Below are positions 1 to 6,659 of a stretch of DNA of 64,000 bases, piece by piece. Both the position numbers and the translations under genes were made by a program. The first letter of the stretch is position 1, and the number at the start of each line of letters is the position of its first letter. The notes below the pieces were generated by a model, which saw only the letters and a list, made by a program, of their open reading frames with translations, had not been told where the DNA came from and did no database searches. The stretch comes from Hydrogenovibrio halophilus DSM 15072 (GTDB taxonomy: Bacteria; Pseudomonadota; Gammaproteobacteria; Thiomicrospirales; Thiomicrospiraceae): assembly GCF_000384235.1 (NCBI RefSeq), contig NZ_KB913033.1, forward strand, positions 1,743,164 through 1,807,163. The letters run 5' to 3'.

Positions 1-176
1 CGACTTAATCTGGTAAACGTATCAGTGTAAACAGAGACTTGGCGTAATAAGGGCCATAGAGTAGCCGGGCAGAATGTCAAAAATTTAGTAAACTAACTGT
101 CGCCCGATAGTGAATTATGTGGCGAAGTTACACGGCTCTGCTCCAAATTTCCCCACACGGGTAAATTTCGGGCAAT
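1..176. other. Intergenic, no gene recognised
   Basis: I see no open reading frame of convincing length, no RNA fold I recognise and no clear promoter pair in this left edge. It lies downstream of the minus-strand tRNA terminator. Confidence 0.5.
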
Positions 177-226
177 AAAAAAGCCAGACTTCAAAACCTA
201 GTAAGGTGTTGAAAAATCTGGCTTTT
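177..226 (-). terminator. Terminator of the initiator tRNA gene
   Basis: An 11-base arm AAAAAGCCAGA faces TCTGGCTTTT across a 28-base loop. Read on the minus strand it lies just past the tRNA 3' end and finishes in a T run, as expected of an intrinsic terminator; the reverse direction also ends in T's, so it may work both ways. Confidence 0.7.
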
Positions 227-231
227 GAATG

Positions 232-308
<77 letters not shown>

Positions 309-353
309 TCAATGTAAATGTTATCAAGTCCGCCGTGCGTCTTGATGTGGCGT

Positions 354-381
354 ATTATAGTGCGTTACAGATTTATTGCAA
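354..381 (-). promoter_or_regulatory. Promoter of tRNA-fMet
   Basis: On the minus strand a -35 TTGCAA (376-381) and a -10 TATAAT (354-359) are separated by 16 bases. They lie about 45 bases upstream of the tRNA 5' end, with a GC-rich stretch after the -10 as in stable-RNA promoters. Confidence 0.7.
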
Positions 382-512
382 GGGGGGCTGGCGATTAAAG
401 TTGGCTTTTCAGAGAAAAAGTTATTTATTTGGTTTTTTTAAGTTTTCTATTTGCCTTCATTCCGAAAACTGGTTTAAATGGGAATCGTGTTTTGAATCAA
501 AGGAGTGTCAGG

Positions 513-1130
513 ATGATGCGTTTTCAATTGAAACCTGTGTTGGCGGGTATTGGTCTGTCTTTGGCGTCGGTGATGCTGGTTGGGTGCGGCGATCAGGGAG
601 AGGAATCCCAGCAGTCGTCACAGACTGATCCAGCCATGACGGCGCCCAACGGCGGTGAAAGCAGTACGGCGGATGTGAAGCAGAAAGTCGGCGAGACAGT
701 GGAAGCGGTGAAAGAGAAAACGGCTGAGACCACGGACAAAGTGGTTGAGGAAACGAAGGAAATGGCTGATAAAGCGTCTGATGAAATCAAACAGGCGTCT
801 GACACGGTATCCGAGAAAACGGCCAAGGTCACTCAGGATGTGAAGGAAGAAGCGTCTGAGCAAGTGCAGGAAGCGGAACAGGCCGTGGTGGAAGATGTGG
901 CTTCTGGCGGTCAGTTGTATTCCACCTGTGTTGGTTGTCACGGTGCCAACGGTGAAGGCGGCGTTGGTCCGAAATTGGCCGGTCAGGCGAAAGACGACCT
1001 GGTAAGCAAAATGCTGAAGTACAAGGCCGGAGAAGAAATCGGTCCGATGAGTGCGATGATGATTCCGCAGGCGCAGCAGTTGTCTGAACCGGAAATCGAA
1101 GCGGTGGCGCAGTACATTACCACGTTTTAA
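513..1130 (+). CDS. Lipoprotein c-type cytochrome with charged helical stalk
   Basis: A 205-residue electron-transfer lipoprotein. The signal peptide ends in a lipobox LVGC with the lipidated Cys at residue 25. Residues about 50-125 are a Lys/Glu/Ala/Thr-rich, proline-free repeat resembling LEA or YtxH helices. A class I cytochrome c domain follows with CVGCH at 139-143 and a Met-rich segment (GPMSAMMIP) that can supply the distal heme ligand. The ATG at 513 is chosen because AGGAG sits 7 bases upstream and the signal peptide starts there; an in-frame upstream start would add a tail with no ribosome site. It is monocistronic and closed by a terminator. The cytochrome call is secure; the partner enzyme is unknown. 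Confidence 0.9.
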   Translation: MMRFQLKPVLAGIGLSLASVMLVGCGDQGEESQQSSQTDPAMTAPNGGESSTADVKQKVGETVEAVKEKTAETTDKVVEETKEMADKASDEIKQASDTVSEKTAKVTQDVKEEASEQVQEAEQAVVEDVASGGQLYSTCVGCHGANGEGGVGPKLAGQAKDDLVSKMLKYKAGEEIGPMSAMMIPQAQQLSEPEIEAVAQYITTF

Positions 1131-1149
1131 ACCAACCGCTCGCAGACAT

Positions 1150-1177
1150 AAGCCCCATTGATTTGGGGCTTTTTTTT
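1150..1177 (+). terminator. Intrinsic terminator after the cytochrome gene
   Basis: Stem AGCCCCA / TGGGGCT with a small loop, followed by eight T's. Confidence 0.9.
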
Positions 1178-1214
1178 GCCCTGAATTTGGCCTTTTCAGT
1201 TAAAGGATGCCGCG

Positions 1215-2192
1215 TCACAGCTTGCAGTCCGGCTCGCAGCCCTGTAACCCGCCGGAGTGGTAAAGGATCACCCGAGCGCCGACCGGCAGGCGCTGGTTTT
1301 CCAGGTCTAGCAGAAACGCGGTGACCGTGCGGCTGGTGTAGATGGGGTCTAGCGGGATGTCGAAGTGCTGTTTTAACCAGGCCTGGTGCTTTTTGAGTTC
1401 CGGGTGGGCGCGTCCGTAGCCGCGAAATTCGGCTCCGTGATGCAAACGCCAGGAAATGGGTGCCAGCGGACTTGCCGCATAGGGATAAGGGCAGAGCGCT
1501 TGAATGACCGGGCGCAGGGAGTCGCCGCCTTTGAGGGTGTTGACCCCGATCAGGCGTTTGGGCTGGTGTGGACTGGCGTGACGGGCGGCATGCTGGGTCA
1601 ATCCGGCGAGGGTGCCGCCTGTGCCCACCGCTGTGTAAAGGTGGGTCCAGTTCGGGCATTGGGTTTGCAGTTGATCGATCGGAACGTCAAACCCTTTCAG
1701 GGCCAGGCGCGTGGTGCCGCCTTCCGGCAGTACCGTCAGGTTGGGGTAGCGCTGCCGATAGGGTGCGAGCAGCGCCTGCAGGAACGCCGGGTCCGATTTT
1801 TGCCGGTATTCGCTTCGGGAAAGAAATTGCAGTTGCATGCCCTGTTGTTGGGCGGTGGTCAGTGTGTGGCTCCATGTTTCCGGTGTTTGCGCCAGCTCGT
1901 CGCCGCGCACCAGACCGATGGTGGGAAAGCCGAAAAAATGACCGGCGGCTGCGGTGGCGGCCAGGTGATTGGAATAGGCGCCGCCAAAGGTGAGCAGCGC
2001 CGGGTGAGATTGGTGGCTCAGTTGGGCCAGAACGCCGCGCAGCTTGTGCCATTTGTTGCCTTGAATGGCGGGGTGATTGAGATCGTCCCGCTTGACCCAG
2101 ACTCGAACACCTTTTTGGGAAAAAAGCCTGTGTTGAAGGGGCTGAAGCGGCGTCATCGGCGGGTTGAAAAGAGTTTGAGCAGGGCGTGTCAT
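1215..2192 (-). CDS. PLP-dependent enzyme, ACC deaminase / D-cysteine desulfhydrase family
   Basis: A 325-residue fold-type II pyridoxal phosphate enzyme. The segment VKRDDLNHPAIQGNKWHKL contains the lysine expected to bind PLP, followed by GGAYSNHLAATAAAG, typical of this family. Members release ammonia from 1-aminocyclopropane-1-carboxylate or sulfide and ammonia from D-cysteine; the sequence alone does not settle the substrate. Length is normal for the family. It diverges from the ammonium transporter, a suggestive but unproven link through ammonia. The palindrome ACCAGGCCTGGT lies in its C-terminal third and encodes HQAWLK. The first ATG has no strong ribosome site. Confidence 0.85.
   Translation of the reverse strand: MTRPAQTLFNPPMTPLQPLQHRLFSQKGVRVWVKRDDLNHPAIQGNKWHKLRGVLAQLSHQSHPALLTFGGAYSNHLAATAAAGHFFGFPTIGLVRGDELAQTPETWSHTLTTAQQQGMQLQFLSRSEYRQKSDPAFLQALLAPYRQRYPNLTVLPEGGTTRLALKGFDVPIDQLQTQCPNWTHLYTAVGTGGTLAGLTQHAARHASPHQPKRLIGVNTLKGGDSLRPVIQALCPYPYAASPLAPISWRLHHGAEFRGYGRAHPELKKHQAWLKQHFDIPLDPIYTSRTVTAFLLDLENQRLPVGARVILYHSGGLQGCEPDCKL
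1376..1387. repeat. Iterated palindrome copy 1 (in coding sequence)
   Basis: Exact ACCAGGCCTGGT inside the PLP-enzyme gene, read in the Gln-Ala-Trp frame (HQAWLK). Flanked by TTTTA on one side. Confidence 0.9.
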
Positions 2193-2205
2193 ACCCCGGT
2201 ATAAT
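2175..2205 (+). promoter_or_regulatory. Possible promoter of amt
   Basis: A perfect -10 TATAAT at 2200-2205, with TTGAGC at 2175-2180 as a poor -35 at a long 19-base spacing. It overlaps the start of the divergent PLP-enzyme gene. The -10 is convincing, the -35 is not. Confidence 0.45.
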
Positions 2206-2263
2206 ACGGACCTTTAACGATGTGCGCAAACGCAATACAGAGATAAATCAGGGGAAAAAGGGG

Positions 2264-3487
2264 ATGGCCATGGAGCAGCTAACGCAAAGTCTTGATGTGA
2301 TGTTTGTTTTGATGGGGGCGATTCTGGTGCTGTTTATGCACGCCGGATTTGCGTTCCTGGAAGTCGGGACGGTTCAGCACAAAAATCAGGTCAACGCGCT
2401 GGTCAAAATCATGACAGACCTGGGCGTCTCCACGGTGGCCTATTTCTTTGTCGGCTATGGTGTGGCTTACGGGGTCTTTCTGGGCTTTAACCTGAATGGT
2501 GAACTGACGGCGGCGATGCTGGACAAGTCCGGTTATGAGCTGGTCAAATTCTTTTTCCTGATGACGTTTGCGGCAGCGATTCCGGCCATTGTTTCCGGCG
2601 GCATTGCGGAGAGGGCGCGTTTTTATCCGGTTCTGCTGGCCACGTTTTTAACGGTGGCGCTGGTTTATCCGTTGTTTGAAGGCATTGTCTGGAACGGCAA
2701 TTTTGCGATTCAGCAAGCGTTTGAAACCTATCTGGGCGCGCCGTTCCACGATTTTGCCGGGTCGATTGTGGTGCACGGTGTCGGCGGCTGGATTGCTTTG
2801 GCCGCGATTTTGGTACTGGGTGCCCGCCATAACCGCTACAGCAAAGACGGCAAGATGCGTCACGTTTACCCGCCTTCCAGCATTCCGTTTCTGGCGCTGG
2901 GTGCGTGGATTTTGACCGTGGGCTGGTTTGGTTTCAATGTGATGTCGGCGCAAACCGTCGAAGGCATTCAGGGGTTGGTGGCAATGAATTCGCTGATGGC
3001 CATGGTCGGGGGCATTCTGGCCGCCACCGTGATCGGTGACAAAGATCCCGGCTTTATTCACAACGGGCCTTTGGCCGGTCTGGTGGCGATCTGTGCCGGT
3101 TCGGATGTGGTCAGCCCGCTGGGCGCGCTGGTGATCGGGCTGGTGGCTGGCGGCCTGTTCGTCAAGGCGTTTACCTGGACTCAGAAAACCTTGAAAATCG
3201 ATGACGTCTTGGGCGTCTGGCCTTTGCATGGCCTTTGCGGTGTCTGGGGCGCGCTTGCGGTCGGCATTTTTGGGACCACCGCTTTGGGTGGTCTGGGCGG
3301 TGTGTCCATGGCGGCCCAAGTGGCCGGTGTGATTTTGGGCGTGTTGATCGCCTTTGTGGGCGGTTATCTGGTTTACTGGGTGATCAATCAATTCGCGCCG
3401 ATTCGGATGACCGATGAAGACCAGTATGCCGGTGCGGATCTGTCGATTCACAAAATACACGCCAACCCGCCAAGAGATGAGTTTTAA
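2264..3487 (+). CDS. amt: Ammonium transporter Amt
   Basis: A 407-residue inner-membrane ammonium channel with about eleven hydrophobic segments. The two pore histidines are present: one in DFAGSIVVH, equivalent to the E. coli AmtB DFAGGTVVH motif, and one in WPLHGLCGVWG. The C-terminal signature RMTDEDQYAGADLS is the usual cytoplasmic tail. The ATG at 2264 follows a purine-rich AGGGGAAAAAGGGG stretch; a second in-frame ATG lies two codons later. No glnK gene adjoins it. A second amt gene starts to appear at the right edge of the window. Confidence 0.93.
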   Translation: MAMEQLTQSLDVMFVLMGAILVLFMHAGFAFLEVGTVQHKNQVNALVKIMTDLGVSTVAYFFVGYGVAYGVFLGFNLNGELTAAMLDKSGYELVKFFFLMTFAAAIPAIVSGGIAERARFYPVLLATFLTVALVYPLFEGIVWNGNFAIQQAFETYLGAPFHDFAGSIVVHGVGGWIALAAILVLGARHNRYSKDGKMRHVYPPSSIPFLALGAWILTVGWFGFNVMSAQTVEGIQGLVAMNSLMAMVGGILAATVIGDKDPGFIHNGPLAGLVAICAGSDVVSPLGALVIGLVAGGLFVKAFTWTQKTLKIDDVLGVWPLHGLCGVWGALAVGIFGTTALGGLGGVSMAAQVAGVILGVLIAFVGGYLVYWVINQFAPIRMTDEDQYAGADLSIHKIHANPPRDEF

Positions 3488-3543
3488 GTTTGGCGGGACA
3501 CCTAATAATGCGTTCTTTTTAAAGCGAACAAACAAGAGTGGTT

Positions 3544-5922
3544 ATGGAAAAATTAGCACACGAGGATTTATACCGTTTTACCCGTCTGGACGAGCAGGCG
3601 TTTGCCGCCGAATCGTCGGATTCGCGCAGTTTTATGCAGCGTTTTCATCCCCGTGCGTATCAATCGCTGAATTTCGGGTTGCATTTAAAGCGTAACCAGA
3701 ACCATATTTTCATTATGGGCGAGCCGGGCGTCGGGCGGATTGGCATGACCAAGGCCATGCTGCGTGAAGCGGCCCAGCGCAAACCCATTCCGGACGATGT
3801 GGTGCTGGTGTCGGATTTCAGCGAATCCAAAAAAACCCAATACCTGACTTTCAAAGCGGGCAATGGCCTGGGATTCAAACAGGCGGTGGAAGAGCTGGTC
3901 ACTCAGTTGAAAAGCCAGTTGCCGGTGGTGTTTGATGGCCATGCCTATCAGTTGCGCAATCAACAGCTGGAAAACGAGTTGGCGCAGAAACAGGAAGAAG
4001 CGCTGACCCCGGCGCTGGATCTGGCCGATTCGCTCGACATCGAAGTGCAGCAGAACGAAAACAATTTTGTGCTGTATGCGTTGGTCGGAGACGAGCGTTT
4101 GCGCATGGCCGATCTGAAAAAGCTGGACAAGCCGCTGCGCGAACACTTTATGCAGGCGCTGGATCAGGTGGAAGAAGCGCTGAATCAGGGCTTGACCCAT
4201 TTTCCGTATCTGCAGCACGAGTACATGGAAGCCGGGCGCAAGCTCAATACCGAGGTCGCCAACGACCACCTGACCCCGTTGATCGATACGATCAAGCTGG
4301 AGTTCGGCGAAAATCAGGCCATTCGCGATTATCTGGATGCGTTGCAGAAAACCGTGGTCTCCAAGCTGCATCTGTTCTGGGATCAGTCGTCCGATCAGGT
4401 CACCAACAACGCCCAGTCATCGATGGAAGAACTTCTGGCCGAGCAGTCGACCATGTCGGTGTTTGAGGTCAATCTGCTGGTGGATCACGACGGACTGACC
4501 CATGCGCCGGTGATCTATGAGCAGAACGCAACCCTGCCGAAGCTGTTTGGTTACACCATCAATTCGGCCACGGCCAATGCCATCGATACGCTGACGCTGG
4601 CAATGAACCATCAGGCCGGGTTGTTGCAGAAAGCCCACGGCGGCTTTCTGATGCTGAACATTACCTCGGTGCTGAAAGACCCGGAAATCTGGTCGCATCT
4701 GAAAGCGGCGTTGATGAGCAAGCGCCTGACCTTTGAAATCCCGTCTTCCAGCAGTGTGGTGCCATACCATCTGCCGGATTTTCCGTTGGATGTGACCTTG
4801 GTGCTGGTCGGTGAAGCCAAGCATTTTTATGCGCTGCAGGAAATCGATTCGCAGTTTGATCTGCTGTTCAAGGTGCAGGTGGAGTTCGAGACTGAGCTGG
4901 ATCGCACCGAGCAACACGAGTTGGCGCTGGCCAAGCAGCTCAACGAAGAAGTGGCGGACTGGGAAGATTTGCCGGTGAGCCCCTGTGCGATGGCGCGGCT
5001 GGTGGAATATGCGGCGCGACTGGCCGAATCCCAGTATCGCATGGTCACCAACAAGGCGATCCTGCGCGATCTTCTGGCCGAAGCCAATGCCTATGCCCGG
5101 GCGCACGACAAGACCGAGGTCACACGCGAGATCATTGATCAGACGATTGAGCAGCGCGACTTTCATACCGGCATGGTGGAGGAATATTATCACCGTGCGA
5201 TCAGCGAAGAGCAGGTGTTGATTCATGTCACCGGGCGTCATACCGGGATGGTCAATGGCCTGACCGTGCTGACGGTGGGACGTCAGTCGTTCGGGCAGCC
5301 GGTTCGGATCACCGCTCAGGCGTCCGCCGGGGACGAAGGCGTGGTGGACATAGAACGCGAAATTGAAATGGCGGGACCGATTCATTCCAAAGGCATGCTG
5401 ATTCTGTCCGGGTATGTGCGTGGGCGTTACATGCGTCACAAATCCTGGGGCTTCAGCGCGTCGATTGTGATGGAGCAAACCTACGACGGCATCGAAGGCG
5501 ACAGTGCGTCATCGCCCGAACTGTTGGCGCTGCTGTCGTCTCTGGCCCAGGTGCCATTGCGTCAGGATATTGCCGTGACCGGATCGGTCAACCAGTTTGG
5601 CGACATTCAGCCGGTGGGTGGCATCAATGAGAAAATCGAAGGGTTTTTCAAAATCTGTCAGGCACGCGGCCTGACCGGCCAGCAAGGGGTGTTGTTGCCT
5701 CGCGCCAACGCCAAGCACCTGATGCTGTCGGCTCCGGTGCGGGACGCGGTCAAAGCCGGTCGTTTTCATCTGTACACCATGGCGCACATTGATGAAGCGC
5801 TGGATGTGCTGACCGATCTGCCGGTGGGGCAGGAAAACACGCCCGGCCGTTTCTGCGAAGGCAGCGTCAATGACCGGGTGGTTAAGGCGCTGATGGAGAT
5901 GAACCGAAAAGACGAGGACTAA
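3544..5922 (+). CDS. Lon-like ATP-dependent protease (LonB/YcbZ type, COG1067)
   Basis: A 792-residue protein with an N-terminal AAA-like region and a C-terminal Lon peptidase domain. The catalytic serine is in EGDSASSPEL and the lysine in GGINEKIEGFF, forming the Ser-Lys dyad of Lon proteases. The phosphate-loop region reads GEPGVGRIGMTK, with Arg and Ile where most P-loops have Lys and Thr/Ser; a G-x-G-R form is, to my recollection, common in this family. It probably degrades damaged or regulatory proteins in the cytosol, but its substrates are not predictable. The ATG at 3544 is preferred to the GTG two codons upstream because AAGAG precedes it. Its stop codon lies in the 4-bp flank of the MITE-like element. 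Confidence 0.87.
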   Translation: MEKLAHEDLYRFTRLDEQAFAAESSDSRSFMQRFHPRAYQSLNFGLHLKRNQNHIFIMGEPGVGRIGMTKAMLREAAQRKPIPDDVVLVSDFSESKKTQYLTFKAGNGLGFKQAVEELVTQLKSQLPVVFDGHAYQLRNQQLENELAQKQEEALTPALDLADSLDIEVQQNENNFVLYALVGDERLRMADLKKLDKPLREHFMQALDQVEEALNQGLTHFPYLQHEYMEAGRKLNTEVANDHLTPLIDTIKLEFGENQAIRDYLDALQKTVVSKLHLFWDQSSDQVTNNAQSSMEELLAEQSTMSVFEVNLLVDHDGLTHAPVIYEQNATLPKLFGYTINSATANAIDTLTLAMNHQAGLLQKAHGGFLMLNITSVLKDPEIWSHLKAALMSKRLTFEIPSSSSVVPYHLPDFPLDVTLVLVGEAKHFYALQEIDSQFDLLFKVQVEFETELDRTEQHELALAKQLNEEVADWEDLPVSPCAMARLVEYAARLAESQYRMVTNKAILRDLLAEANAYARAHDKTEVTREIIDQTIEQRDFHTGMVEEYYHRAISEEQVLIHVTGRHTGMVNGLTVLTVGRQSFGQPVRITAQASAGDEGVVDIEREIEMAGPIHSKGMLILSGYVRGRYMRHKSWGFSASIVMEQTYDGIEGDSASSPELLALLSSLAQVPLRQDIAVTGSVNQFGDIQPVGGINEKIEGFFKICQARGLTGQQGVLLPRANAKHLMLSAPVRDAVKAGRFHLYTMAHIDEALDVLTDLPVGQENTPGRFCEGSVNDRVVKALMEMNRKDED

Positions 5923-6119
5923 CCCGAATATTTCACAAATTTGCACGGATCTCGCTTGCCCCTTGATTCCACAAACAATATTTTCTCAGTCGGTCGTAAT
6001 CATAGATACGACCCTTCTTCGAAAATTTGCTTGTGAAACAGAGAACTCGACGCCCGAAGGGGTAAGTCGAGAAAACAAGTTCCTGCGCAACCTCAGCACA
6101 AATTCATGAAACATTCGGG
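5923..6119. mobile_element. MITE-like element, 197 bp, inverted ends, CTAA flanks
   Basis: The left end CCCGAATATTTCACAAATTT and the reversed right end CCCGAATGTTTCATGAATTT match at 16 of 20 positions. Both sides are bordered by the direct repeat CTAA (5919-5922 and 6120-6123), as expected of a target duplication. The interior has no ORF but holds a short stem CTCGAC/GTCGAG. It sits between convergent genes and its flanks provide both of their stop codons. No transposase is present, so mobilisation would be in trans. The interpretation is inference from structure. Confidence 0.5.
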
Positions 6120-6659
6120 CTAATTTTTTTTGCTGCGGTCCTGTCGGCGCAGTTGAATCCGCTTTTCCCAGCTGCGGGTCACATGCCAGCGCCAGAACAG
6201 GTGAATGCTGACATAGCTGACCGCGGCCAGAAAGCTGCCGACGATCAGACTGCCCAGATACAGCGGCAGCCACAGATCGCCCAGCGTGGTGGTGATCCAG
6301 TGCCAGCTCAGCTCGAATTTGAGCTCGTCACGGGGTGGGTGGCTGACCAGTAAGCTGCCGATGCGGTAGTTGAAATAAAAAATCGGTGCCATGGTAAAGG
6401 GATTGCTGACCCAGACCAGCACAATGCTCAGTGGCAGATTGGCGCGCGTAAAAATCGAGACCACGGCCGCCGCCAGCATCTGTGACGGGATCGGAATCGC
6501 CATCCAGAACAACCCATTGGCAAAGGCTCTGGCCACACTGTGACGATGCAAGTGCCAGAGGCTGGGGTTGGCCAGCAGATGGGTCACCATGCCCAAGCCT
6601 TTGATCCGACGAATCCGCTCTGGATGGGGGGTGTATTTTTTGAAAAACTTTCTGGGCAT
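6120..6659 (-). CDS. DUF2062 domain membrane protein
   Basis: A 179-residue protein with the DUF2062 pattern: a basic N-terminus, then hydrophobic helices around residues 50-125 with PIPSQM and SNPFTMAPIFYFNYRIG, and further helices near 135-160. Function is not established for the family. The start codon (complement of 6657-6659) directly abuts the comEC ATG, so the divergent pair shares CATATG with no spacer. The stop TAG falls in the CTAA repeat next to the MITE-like element, preceded by Lys/Asn codons. Confidence 0.85.
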   Translation of the reverse strand: MPRKFFKKYTPHPERIRRIKGLGMVTHLLANPSLWHLHRHSVARAFANGLFWMAIPIPSQMLAAAVVSIFTRANLPLSIVLVWVSNPFTMAPIFYFNYRIGSLLVSHPPRDELKFELSWHWITTTLGDLWLPLYLGSLIVGSFLAAVSYVSIHLFWRWHVTRSWEKRIQLRRQDRSKKN

